This document shows positions 52,204 to 60,301 of a stretch of DNA of 64,000 nucleotides, one piece after another. Location: NCBI RefSeq assembly GCF_043944905.1, contig NZ_JBIMSN010000042.1:62001-126000 (forward strand), written 5' to 3'. The notes under the pieces are model-generated. The model was not told the origin of the DNA and made no database searches. It saw only the letters and a list, made by a program, of their open reading frames with translations. A program made the position numbers and the translations under genes. The first letter of the stretch is position 1. Each line of letters starts with the position of its first letter. The DNA comes from Antrihabitans spumae (GTDB lineage Bacteria > Actinomycetota > Actinomycetes > Mycobacteriales > Mycobacteriaceae).

Positions 52204-52731
52204 ATGTCGTTCCGCGTCCCCGCGTCCGTTCGCTTGCTTCCGGCGGCCGTGGTCGCCGTGTCGATCGGCGTCGCGCTGATCGGATCTGCACCCGCGAGCG
52301 CCGAACCGACACTGCCGTCGGAACCCCCTACCGCCGAACCGAATACGACCGAACCAGCCACGACCAGCCCGACGACCACAACGGTCCCGACGCCGGTCCC
52401 CATGCCGTATCCGCGGACTCCGCCGCCGCTGCCCGATTCCAACGACGGCGGTCGCGCGATGGCGTGCCCGCCGGCGAACAGCTGGAGTCCGTTCACCGAC
52501 GGACGTGGTGTCACCGCAACGTTGTTCGAGTACGGCCCGGCGCGGATCACGGTCACAGTGACAGCTTCCGACGGCGACCGGACCTCGACGGTCGACGTCG
52601 CACCAGGTCAGTTCAACGTACGAATCGACTTTCCCGGTGTCGACCCGAAGTCTGTGCGTAGCGTGCTCGTGCGCGCGGACGGTCCTGGTCCACTGCCGCC
52701 GCGGTGCATGCTCGCTCCGAACTCCCGTTAG
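52204..52731 (+). CDS. Secreted Thr/Pro-linker protein of unknown function
   Basis: This 175-aa product has a signal peptide (MSFRVPASVRLLPAAVVAVS through SAPASA, cut before EPTLP). A Pro/Thr-rich linker of about 50 residues (EPPTAEPNTTEPATTSPTTT) leads to a small beta-rich domain with two cysteines (MACPPAN, PRCMLAP) that could form a disulfide. I do not recognise the domain. ATG 52204 is used; ATG 52183 would add seven residues before the signal peptide. Confidence 0.75.
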   Translation: MSFRVPASVRLLPAAVVAVSIGVALIGSAPASAEPTLPSEPPTAEPNTTEPATTSPTTTTVPTPVPMPYPRTPPPLPDSNDGGRAMACPPANSWSPFTDGRGVTATLFEYGPARITVTVTASDGDRTSTVDVAPGQFNVRIDFPGVDPKSVRSVLVRADGPGPLPPRCMLAPNSR

Positions 52732-52768
52732 GCCCCATCGGCGCTCGAAAACGAGGACAATCGACGTC

Positions 52769-52942
52769 ATGCAGGATCCGCGAGTACTCGACACAGCCGA
52801 ATTGGAACCAGGGTTGGCCAACCTTCGAAAAGCCCGTGACGCGGGGTTCGACGAAGGCGCCGACTCCGCGGACTACCGCGAGATCGATCGCGTGATCAGC
52901 GCATTCGAGGAAGAGATTCGAAGACGGTCCACAGCGGACTGA
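52769..52942 (+). CDS. Small acidic hypothetical protein
   Basis: This 57-aa, mostly helical, charged protein (MQDPRVLDTAELEPGLANL, then DYREIDRVISAFEEEIRRR) has no cysteine and no membrane segment. Codon use matches its neighbours. It ends 2 bp from the convergent AraC gene. Function unknown. Confidence 0.6.
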   Translation: MQDPRVLDTAELEPGLANLRKARDAGFDEGADSADYREIDRVISAFEEEIRRRSTAD

Positions 52943-52944
52943 CG

Positions 52945-53718
52945 TCAGCTGTCCAGCAACACGATCCGTGCGCCGGACGCCAGCAGGTCGGTGGCGGTCA
53001 AGCCACACATCGTGTGGAACGCGTCGCTGAAGTGCGACGGACTCGCGAACCCCGCGTCCGCTGACGCAGTCGTGAGATCGCGTCCCTTCGAAACCGCTGC
53101 GCCGACATGCACCATCCGGACCCACAGTCGGTAGCGGCGAAAGCTGGTTCCGGCGTGCGCGGAGAACAGATGCAGGAAGCGTGACGTCGAAAGATGCACT
53201 GCCGCCGCAAGTTCGGTTGCGTCGACGGTGCTGCTGGGATTCGCGCGCAGCGTCGCGATAGCCTCGACGATCCGGGCATCGATCGGCGCTGACACACGCC
53301 CGCCCGCGCAGTCGAGGATCTGCAGCGGGTCCGGGTCCGGGTCCGCCATGGCGATCAAGTCCGATTCCGCGTCGTGCGCGAAGCCGATCCCGTGCTCGAT
53401 GCTGGCCATCCTCGCGAGCGTCCCGCGCGCTCTCGGTGAGCCAGGATCGAAGTAGCAGAACAACATCCGGTCGCCGTGTGCAAGCACCCGATGGACTCGG
53501 CGGGGTGGGATCAGTGCGCTGCGGACGGTCCGCTCGCCGAGTTCGGCGGTCCGTAGCGTGAACGGAGCGTCGAGACCGACGGCCAAGCACTGCACCGACC
53601 CGGAGTGTGCGTCGAGTCGAAGCGATGCGCCGAGGAATGCGGCGTAGCCGGTGCCAAGCCACAACGTCGCCGTTCGACAGCAGGTTTCTGGAAGCGCGGC
53701 GGTGCCCATGTTCGCCAT
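52945..53718 (-). CDS. AraC-family transcriptional regulator
   Basis: This 257-aa protein has an N-terminal sensor region (RLDAHSGSVQCLAVGLDAPF, then RRVHRVLAHGDRMLFCYFDP) and a C-terminal double HTH: TELAAAVHLSTSRFLHLFSA and TTASADAGFASPSHFSDAFH. It diverges from the small membrane gene at 53756, its likely target. I chose ATG 53718 so as not to overlap that gene; ATG 53709 is possible. A three-fold GGGTCC micro-repeat encodes DPDPDP in the linker. Confidence 0.87.
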   Translation of the reverse strand: MANMGTAALPETCCRTATLWLGTGYAAFLGASLRLDAHSGSVQCLAVGLDAPFTLRTAELGERTVRSALIPPRRVHRVLAHGDRMLFCYFDPGSPRARGTLARMASIEHGIGFAHDAESDLIAMADPDPDPLQILDCAGGRVSAPIDARIVEAIATLRANPSSTVDATELAAAVHLSTSRFLHLFSAHAGTSFRRYRLWVRMVHVGAAVSKGRDLTTASADAGFASPSHFSDAFHTMCGLTATDLLASGARIVLLDS

Positions 53719-53755
53719 GCTTGCACGGGTTCGCACAAAACAGGAAGGCACATCG

Positions 53756-54127
53756 ATGTCGATCGAAATCGTTGCAGTCACTTTCTTGGTCGTGGTGGGT
53801 GTGGTCAATGCGGCGCCGGGAGTGGTCGCGTTCTCGGTCGCTCGAACGCGCGTCGCGTACGGCGTCGATGTGGACGATCCCGTGCTGACCGTTCTCTTAC
53901 GTCATCGCGCGGTGTTGCTCGCGATTGTGGGAATCGGACTGATCGTCAGCGCTTTCGTCACATCTATGCGTGTGCCGGCAATCGTCGCAGCGGCGGTGAG
54001 CATGGCGAGTTACGTCGCGATTGCAGGCAGCACGAAGGGCGTGAATCAGCAGCTCCGCCGTGTTCTCCGCGCCGATATCGTGGCTCTCGTCGGTCTGGGT
54101 GCGGCCGGCGCGTTACTCGCATCGTGA
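53756..54127 (+). CDS. Small four-helix membrane protein
   Basis: This 123-aa protein has hydrophobic segments EIVAVTFLVVVGVVNAAPGV, AVLLAIVGIGLIVSAFVTS, AIVAAAVSMASYVAIAG and IVALVGLGAAGALLAS. It starts at ATG 53756 behind AGGAAGG. The TGA stop (54125-54127) lies within the left arm of the 46-bp repeat, so the last codons are shaped by that element. Divergent from the AraC regulator, which probably controls it. Confidence 0.75.
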   Translation: MSIEIVAVTFLVVVGVVNAAPGVVAFSVARTRVAYGVDVDDPVLTVLLRHRAVLLAIVGIGLIVSAFVTSMRVPAIVAAAVSMASYVAIAGSTKGVNQQLRRVLRADIVALVGLGAAGALLAS

Positions 54128-54166
54128 GTCTTTCCGGCGGGCCCGCCCTCCAAAAGGACTCACGAG
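54121..54166. repeat. 46-bp palindromic repeat, copy 2
   Basis: It shares 40 of 46 bases with copy 1. Its outer arms TCGTGAGTC and GACTCACGA each contain a TGA in the outgoing strand: the plus-strand gene stops at 54125-54127 and the minus-strand GGDEF gene stops at 54162-54160, both inside the repeat. Confidence 0.88.
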
Positions 54167-55404
54167 CGGCGGAGCCGCCTGTCTGCACCGCTTCGCCGAT
54201 CGAAACTACGACGCCTGTCTCGACGAGTTCGCGCCTTGCCGGTGCCGGGAGAGTGTGATGCCAAAGTGGGGAGCCGCGTCTTCGAACCGCTGGACGAAGC
54301 CACGTCGACGCCCTCCAAGTCGACGACGACGCAGTGACGACCGTCCCGCTTCGCCTGATACATAGCCTGATCGGCGACGACAACCATGGTGTCCAACAGA
54401 TCCGCGAGATGCATTCGCGCAGCGAGGAAGCCGCTACCCGACACGCAGGAGACTCCGATGCTCGCCGTGACCGGTGCAATGTCCGTCGGCGCCGCAATGG
54501 CCGCCCGGATCCGCTCCGCGACAGCATCTGCGTGCAAACGCGGAATCACGTCGACGAGCACAAATTCCTCGCCGCCGAATCTGGCGAGAACAGCACCGCC
54601 GCGCACGACCGACTTGATTCGACGCGCCGACCGCACGAGTACCTCGTCACCGATCGCGTGCCCGTGAGTGTCGTTGATGTGCTTGAAGCGATCCAGATCG
54701 AGCACCATCACGATGACGTCCGCGTCAGCCGCGCCCTCTAGCGAGATCAGTTCGCCCGCATGCATGTACAGCCCTCGGCGGTTCAACAGGCCGGTGAGGG
54801 GATCGACCATGGAGCTGTCGGCGTCCGACCGCATCATCCAGAAACCGATCTGCAGAATCGGGGGGATGGCAACGACGATCACGACCGACGCGAGACCTTG
54901 TGCGATTGCCATCGCTGGGTCGCCGTCGGGTCCCCACCCGACCGCGATCACAAAGACGGTCAGAGACAACAGAGCCCAGGCCGAGTGCAACGCGAGCGCC
55001 CTCGGACCGTGGAAGAAGACGAGGTACAGCGACAGGACGACGAACGAATTCAAGCCGTACATGCCGACGAGATGGTTGGAGTACTGCCAACACACAGTCG
55101 CTATTCCGAGGTCGCCGCAGACGACGAACGCGGCCGACAACTGCCACGACGGCCAGCCGAGGAAGATCCAATGCAGGGCTGCGACAAGCGTGAATACTGT
55201 CGCGGCTGCGACCATCGCGGTGGGCAAGCCGTCTCGCGGTCCCGACGGCGAGAAGATCATGATTGCGGAGACCACACCGAGTAAAGCGGTGCACACGGCG
55301 AGCAGCCACCGAATCTTGCTTTCCATCGCGCGCGGCTCGAAGTAGTCGACGACCCAGCGGTAGTCGCCCTTCGACGACCACCATTCGCGCAAGAAGCCCT
55401 CCAC
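54160..55404 (-). CDS. Membrane-bound GGDEF diguanylate cyclase
   Basis: This 414-aa protein has six N-terminal helices (about residues 30-200) followed by a GGDEF domain. The segment SSMVDPLTGLLNRRGLYMHA opens it, LDLDRFKHINDTHGHAIGDEVL holds the metal-binding Asp, and the active-site loop is ARFGGEEFVLV near residue 276. Catalysis of c-di-GMP synthesis is therefore likely. The RxxD inhibitory site five residues upstream reads RGGA, so product inhibition is probably lost. The C-terminal tail is strongly basic (RRDRRRSFDRRSGADRRLRR). GTG 55404 is used; ATG 26 codons in is an alternative. Confidence 0.9.
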   Translation of the reverse strand: MEGFLREWWSSKGDYRWVVDYFEPRAMESKIRWLLAVCTALLGVVSAIMIFSPSGPRDGLPTAMVAAATVFTLVAALHWIFLGWPSWQLSAAFVVCGDLGIATVCWQYSNHLVGMYGLNSFVVLSLYLVFFHGPRALALHSAWALLSLTVFVIAVGWGPDGDPAMAIAQGLASVVIVVAIPPILQIGFWMMRSDADSSMVDPLTGLLNRRGLYMHAGELISLEGAADADVIVMVLDLDRFKHINDTHGHAIGDEVLVRSARRIKSVVRGGAVLARFGGEEFVLVDVIPRLHADAVAERIRAAIAAPTDIAPVTASIGVSCVSGSGFLAARMHLADLLDTMVVVADQAMYQAKRDGRHCVVVDLEGVDVASSSGSKTRLPTLASHSPGTGKARTRRDRRRSFDRRSGADRRLRRS

Positions 55405-55468
55405 ACCCCAGATACTGCACTATCCCGCAGTCGGGAGCAGCGAAACGACAGGTGACCTGGTCGGGTGA

Positions 55469-58400
55469 CTAGTACTGAGTCAGAATCGGCCCAGGACTCC
55501 AGGTTCCCGATCGCTGCACGTCATCGACGGTCACGCGCGCTTGGGCGGTGTCGGGATCGAGGGGGAAGTACTGCTCGATGGACCCCCAATCCCGGTCCCA
55601 ATCGTTGTCGAGGTACGACGGAATGGTCCGTGCTCCGAGGAGCAGATCGATCCAGCCGAGCGGTCCACCGCCGTCGCGGCCCTGCCAGAGGTTGGTGATC
55701 GTCGCGCCGTTTCGGTCGGGCAGGATCCGATACTCAGGTTCCTGCGCGACACCCGCGTCGGTCGACACCAGGTTCTGGCACGGGAAGTTCAGCCCAACTG
55801 CCCAGTCGAGCAACACGGGCGCCTCTGTGCCGACCAGGTCCGTCAATGTCCGCGTTTGCGGGACCCGCGGGGGAGTGACGGCGACCCATTGGTCTCGGTT
55901 GAGGTCGGCGTCTGTTGCAACGATGCGAACGGTGTCGGCTTCGAAAGGCAACTGATCCAGCGGAACTCGCAGGTTGCGCCACGTCGGCGACGGACCGATG
56001 TCGATCGGCGTGATCCGGCCGAGCGGCGTCACGGTCCGGTCGGGTTGTGTTGTGCCGTATTCGATCTCGACATTCTGCCCATTGGTCACGACGCCGTCGG
56101 CGTTGACCGAGCGGATCCGGCCTGCGACGGCGATGGCAATGATGTCGCCGCGTGTGTTGCTCTCGTTGGCGGCGGGCAGCCGATACCACGAGCTGGTCAG
56201 CGCTGCCGGGGTCTGCTCGCCCTCGCGGTAACTGCCGAGCACGGGTGTCGTGGCTGGATCGAGTCCGAACGGCAGCGCGACGTTGCTACCGTTGACGCCG
56301 CGTTGTCCGGCTCCGCCACCAGTTCCGGCCGAACTCTCCTGTGGCGTCTCGTCTTCGGTGTCGGTCGAGACGGTGTTCGCTTGCCCGGTTGTCGACTCGG
56401 TTTCATCGGAGGTGAGGTCGGCTGCGACGCCGTTGGGGGTGAAACCCGTCGTCGACGGACCCGCCAGTGCGTTGCCCGCATCCCCGTCGAGGGGTGCGAG
56501 CATCGACTGGTTCGGATCGTTTTCGACGAGAACGTCGTCGGCCAGCCCGCACCCGCCCGCAAAGGCTTCTTCGACGTTCGATTTCGCTATCGAGTACGCC
56601 GGGAACTGTGCCGCAGCAGCCTTGACGAAGGACAACACTTCGAACAACACCATGAACGCAGCGGCAATGGTCAGCACAGGAATCCGCGCAATCCGGGTGG
56701 CGATGACATCGTCGCGGCCAGGTTGTGGCGGTCGGATGTGGAACCACGCAGCGGCAACCAGGGCCAGAAACGCAAGTCCGGCCGCGAGGGTCGACAAGCC
56801 GGTGCCCGCGATAGTCGGCGGTTTGTCCCACCACGGGATGCCCCAACTGGAGACGTACCAGTAGCCGTTCGCGCCGACGAACGACAGCGCGAGCGCAAAG
56901 AACACCGCAGCCGCGAACAGTGCACGATTACGGAGCGAGCGCAGCACGTGTGTGCTCACCGCGACCGCGGTCAGGGCCGCTACCACTGCGGCGAGACCGG
57001 CGAAGACGCCGAAATGGTGGGTCCACTTGGTGGGGTTGAACATGATCAACGCCATGCCGCCGAGCGTGACACCGACGACCCGTAGCGACGGTCCAGCAGC
57101 CGTTCCAGGAATCCGGCCGCCTCGGCGCAGCATCGTCGCCGCGCATACCAGCAAGCCGAGCACCATGACGAAGACGCCGAAACGTCTTGTCAGCCAGCCG
57201 TCGGAGTTGATCTGCAGCAGGTACTGGTAGCGCAGGTACTCGAAGAACCACGGCTCGCCCGGGCCGATCTTGGAGTGCACCTCGGTCATCGCTCGCGTCG
57301 ACGCAAGTGTCTGATCTGCAAAAACGGCGACAAGAATGACCAGCCCGGACGCTAGGAGAGGCAGCAGGAGGGCGAGCTTGCCCACGCTGGTTGAGCGTTC
57401 GGTGACGATGGAGGCAACCTGGCGTGCCCCGGCGATCAGCGCTGCGATGCAGATCAGGCCGGACGGTCCGACGGTCAGCGTGAAGCCTGCGATCAGAATG
57501 GCGACCGCGGCGGGTAGGAGGCGACGCGTTGCGATCGCTCGCTCGACCGAACACCACGTCAGGAGAACACCGAGCGCGACGATCGGCTCGGGGCGCAGTC
57601 CGTTGTTGTAGGGGAGCCAGAACGACAGGAAGACCAGTGCGCTCGTCCATATCGCGATCGGGCTGCTCCGAACCGCAATGCCGAGGCGGGGAATCACCTC
57701 GCGACTGATGATCCACCACGCGAGGATGCCGGCAAGCAGAGCAGGTAAACGCATCCATGGGCTCAGCGTCGACAGCTTCGCCATCCACGACAGAATGTCG
57801 TAATACGGTGTGCCGAAGGGTGCTTCGGGAACGCCGAACCAGCGGAAGTAGTTGGCGATGTAGCCGGAGTCGTGAGCCGCCCGTGCCATGCCGAGCTGAT
57901 AGCCGTCGTCGGAGGTGTTCGCACCGATGAAGTGCCACACCACGAGGGTGCCGAACACGACGGCGTCGACCGGTCGTACAGACCACCAGCGCGCAGGGAG
58001 CAAACGTCGCGTCGCGCGTCGGTCGGTTCCGTCGAGGCGGTGCAGCGCGACCAACGACGCCATCGTCGCGAGTCCACACAGGATCAGCAGCAAGTATTTG
58101 AGGAGCGTCGGCGACGAGGAGAACCGCGAGTCGACCAGGACATCGGCGCTCAGGCCGTCAGGTGCGGCGCCGGTCAACTCGCTGAACAAGCCGACCGTCT
58201 GCGGACGCAGATCACCGTTGTTCGTCGTATCGGAGCTGGTCTCGGCACCTGTCGTCGTCACCGTCGCGCGGGTCGGGTCGATCGATACGGCGAGTGCGCA
58301 CGGCTGGTTTCGCAGTGTCTCGACCGGCGCTGACCACAGCAAGGTGTTGCGCGAGACGACGTCGACCCGGCCGGCCCGGTCTGCCTCGGCAGCAACGACT

Positions 58401-58759
58401 TTGACGACGAAGCCGTAGCGTTCGGATTCGGGGGACTGCCGTGGAATCGTCGATACGACGACGCCGCCGGAGTCTGCAAGGCGGTCGATCGCGGCGCACG
58501 GAATGGCCGCACTCAGTTGCTGCGGCGCGTAAGACACCAACGGCGCCGTAACAGAGGAGACGTTGCCGGCCTGCGGCCACGAGACGTTCGACTGCGCCTG
58601 CTCGACCGGAAGGAACGGCAAAGTGAGAGCAGCGAGGACCGCAATCGACGCGCTGAGAATTGCGACCAACCGCGCCTTGTTCGTCGGTCGATTGCTGGCT
58701 GCGGTCGTAGCGGGCTCAGCATCGGCCGAACGCCGCACCGCCCCCTTGCTTTCCGTCAC
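55469..58759 (-). CDS. Arabinosyltransferase, EmbA/B/C family
   Basis: Emb enzymes add arabinofuranose from decaprenyl-phosphoryl-arabinose to arabinogalactan or lipoarabinomannan outside the membrane. It is 1096 aa, as usual. A GT-C core of about 13 helices carries the catalytic loop GANTSDDGYQLGMARAAHDS (Asp-Asp near residue 282) with FRWFGVPEAPFGTPYYDIL, and the proline-motif region SFWLPYNNGLRPEPIVALG. The C-terminal third (QPDRTVTPLGRITPIDIGPS onward) is the carbohydrate-binding part. It is alone here, without a second emb gene, glfT2 or aftA. A TAGCGT box 8 nt before GTG 58759 suggests a leaderless start. Confidence 0.93.
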   Translation of the reverse strand: MTESKGAVRRSADAEPATTAASNRPTNKARLVAILSASIAVLAALTLPFLPVEQAQSNVSWPQAGNVSSVTAPLVSYAPQQLSAAIPCAAIDRLADSGGVVVSTIPRQSPESERYGFVVKVVAAEADRAGRVDVVSRNTLLWSAPVETLRNQPCALAVSIDPTRATVTTTGAETSSDTTNNGDLRPQTVGLFSELTGAAPDGLSADVLVDSRFSSSPTLLKYLLLILCGLATMASLVALHRLDGTDRRATRRLLPARWWSVRPVDAVVFGTLVVWHFIGANTSDDGYQLGMARAAHDSGYIANYFRWFGVPEAPFGTPYYDILSWMAKLSTLSPWMRLPALLAGILAWWIISREVIPRLGIAVRSSPIAIWTSALVFLSFWLPYNNGLRPEPIVALGVLLTWCSVERAIATRRLLPAAVAILIAGFTLTVGPSGLICIAALIAGARQVASIVTERSTSVGKLALLLPLLASGLVILVAVFADQTLASTRAMTEVHSKIGPGEPWFFEYLRYQYLLQINSDGWLTRRFGVFVMVLGLLVCAATMLRRGGRIPGTAAGPSLRVVGVTLGGMALIMFNPTKWTHHFGVFAGLAAVVAALTAVAVSTHVLRSLRNRALFAAAVFFALALSFVGANGYWYVSSWGIPWWDKPPTIAGTGLSTLAAGLAFLALVAAAWFHIRPPQPGRDDVIATRIARIPVLTIAAAFMVLFEVLSFVKAAAAQFPAYSIAKSNVEEAFAGGCGLADDVLVENDPNQSMLAPLDGDAGNALAGPSTTGFTPNGVAADLTSDETESTTGQANTVSTDTEDETPQESSAGTGGGAGQRGVNGSNVALPFGLDPATTPVLGSYREGEQTPAALTSSWYRLPAANESNTRGDIIAIAVAGRIRSVNADGVVTNGQNVEIEYGTTQPDRTVTPLGRITPIDIGPSPTWRNLRVPLDQLPFEADTVRIVATDADLNRDQWVAVTPPRVPQTRTLTDLVGTEAPVLLDWAVGLNFPCQNLVSTDAGVAQEPEYRILPDRNGATITNLWQGRDGGGPLGWIDLLLGARTIPSYLDNDWDRDWGSIEQYFPLDPDTAQARVTVDDVQRSGTWSPGPILTQY

Positions 58760-58830
58760 GGAGCACCACGCTAGCCGAGTGGTGCCGGCAGACCAGATTT
58801 CGCGTGGTCAGAGTCCAGTTATCGACGCGA

Positions 58831-59517
58831 CTAGAAATTCCACTGCCAACTCGGCGATTGCAACTGTGCGCTGGGCAGAGTGGTGGGAACGAACACCAGT
58901 GCACCGCTGTCGCCCGGCACGTCGAATGTGACCCGGAAGCGGTACGTCTTGTCGGGCGTCAGCGAAGGCCAGTCGATGGGAAAGCATCGTTCGCTGGCAT
59001 TGGAGGATATGTCGGGCTCCGTTGCGCCTTCAGCATTGAGAATCGACCAGCCCGCGCCCGACGGTGGACCGTTCAAGCCGGTCGGCAGAATCGTTGCGTC
59101 GAACTGCGGGCTCGTTTTCGCCGACACGAACGCGGTGACGATGTGACCGTTCTTGGGTGCGGACTCTGCGTCCTTCGCTGTGCAGGGTAGGTCCGTCTTG
59201 ATCGCTTCGACGGTGAACTCGAGCTCGCCGCCTTTGCCGTCTTCGAGCACTGCCGCATCGCACAATTCCATCGGAATATGCTGTGCCGGCGGCTTTTCGG
59301 TGTTCGGTTTGCGCGTAGTGGTGCCGCATTCGGGGACTTGGTCGGCGCCGTCGTTCTTCTCGCGACCAGGTTCGACAGTCGTGTTGCTTGCGGCCGTGGT
59401 CGCGCTCGAAGCGGTTGCGTTGTTCGACGCTGCATCGCTCGACTCGGACGAGCCGGTGTCGTTGCCGCAACCCGCGAGCACGATAGCGATGCCCGCAATC
59501 AAGGCCGCTTTTCGCAT
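58831..59517 (-). CDS. Lipoprotein of unknown function
   Basis: This 228-aa precursor has a lipoprotein signal: MRKAALIAGIAIVLAGCGND, lipobox LAGC at residues 14-17. A Ser/Ala/Thr-rich linker follows, then a beta-rich domain with paired cysteines (VPECGTT, MELCDAAV, LPCTAKDA, ERCFPIDW). Start ATG 59517 has AGGGGA upstream. I do not recognise the family; it is an Lgt substrate by its lipobox. Confidence 0.82.
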   Translation of the reverse strand: MRKAALIAGIAIVLAGCGNDTGSSESSDAASNNATASSATTAASNTTVEPGREKNDGADQVPECGTTTRKPNTEKPPAQHIPMELCDAAVLEDGKGGELEFTVEAIKTDLPCTAKDAESAPKNGHIVTAFVSAKTSPQFDATILPTGLNGPPSGAGWSILNAEGATEPDISSNASERCFPIDWPSLTPDKTYRFRVTFDVPGDSGALVFVPTTLPSAQLQSPSWQWNF

Positions 59518-59621
59518 GAAATCCCCTTTGCCTGGTACGTGCGGAGTTGTTCGGGACGTGCAGTCCTCGCACGAAATACCCGCGCGGCGGGACGACAAAC
59601 CTGCTTGCCGTGTCATGGAAA

Positions 59622-59650
59622 TTGCGCGATTAGATCACCTGATCTATGAT
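59622..59650 (+). promoter_or_regulatory. Promoter with embedded operator for the TetR-GT-c-subunit operon
   Basis: TTGCGC (59622-59627) and TATGAT (59645-59650) are 17 bp apart, and TATGAT ends 6 nt before ATG 59657, so the mRNA should be leaderless. The palindrome TAGATCA-CC-TGATCTA (59631-59646) fills the spacer and reaches into the -10 box. A further GATCTAA at 59661-59667 mirrors TTAGATC at 59630. Autorepression by the TetR protein is the natural reading. Confidence 0.78.
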
Positions 59651-59656
59651 TCGATC

Positions 59657-60301
59657 ATGCGATCTAAAGACGGCACCTCGACCTTCACGGAGACGGCGCG
59701 CCGTGCCCAGATCGTCGAGTACGCGATCGAGGCGATTGCCGAACTCGGCTACCACCAGGCGTCCGTGCGCAAGATCGCCGAGCGCGTCGGCGTGGCGATG
59801 AGCGTCGTGCTCTACCACTTCGGGAACAAAGACGACCTCGTGGCGGCGATCGTCGCAGAGTTGTACAGGTCGCTCATCGACATCATGTTGCCGTTCGTCG
59901 AACAGGAAACGACTGCCGCAGGCAAGCTCGCGGCGCACATTCGCGCACACACGTCCTACATCGCAACGCACCGTTCGCACCAGCTCGCGCTGATGGAGAT
60001 CGCGTCGAACTATCGAAGCCGCTCGGGCGGACGCCTCGCCGAGTTGGGCGTCGATCTACCTCCTGCCACACTGGCCGAATTGGCCAAGCTGGAGCTCACA
60101 ACGATTCTCACATCGGGTGTCGAGAACGGCGAATTCCGTTCGCTGTCACCGGATTCCATGGGTGTTGCGGTGAGTGGCGCAATCGGTAACGCATTGCTGA
60201 AGTCGGCAAGTGATCCGACCTTCGATATCCACGCGTACGGCGAAGATCTCGTCGTCGCGTTCGATCTGGCAACTCGAGCACACAACGAAACGGGGGAGTA
60301 A
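59657..60301 (+). CDS. TetR-family regulator, first gene of a three-gene operon
   Basis: This 214-aa protein has a typical TetR N-terminus (RRAQIVEYAIEAIAELGYHQ, SVRKIAERVGVAMSVVLYHF, GNKDDLVAAIV) and a helical ligand domain. ATG 59657 was chosen from the leaderless promoter; a longer frame starts at ATG 59615 but would begin upstream of the -10 box. The stop TAA overlaps the glycosyltransferase ATG by one base. It probably represses itself and the two following genes through the palindrome at 59631-59646; the inducer is unknown. Confidence 0.9.
   Translation: MRSKDGTSTFTETARRAQIVEYAIEAIAELGYHQASVRKIAERVGVAMSVVLYHFGNKDDLVAAIVAELYRSLIDIMLPFVEQETTAAGKLAAHIRAHTSYIATHRSHQLALMEIASNYRSRSGGRLAELGVDLPPATLAELAKLELTTILTSGVENGEFRSLSPDSMGVAVSGAIGNALLKSASDPTFDIHAYGEDLVVAFDLATRAHNETGE

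Noticed and set aside
53327..53345. GGGTCC micro-repeat as a regulatory or unstable element
   Set aside because: It is three in-frame copies encoding DPDPDP in the AraC linker; too short to treat as a feature.
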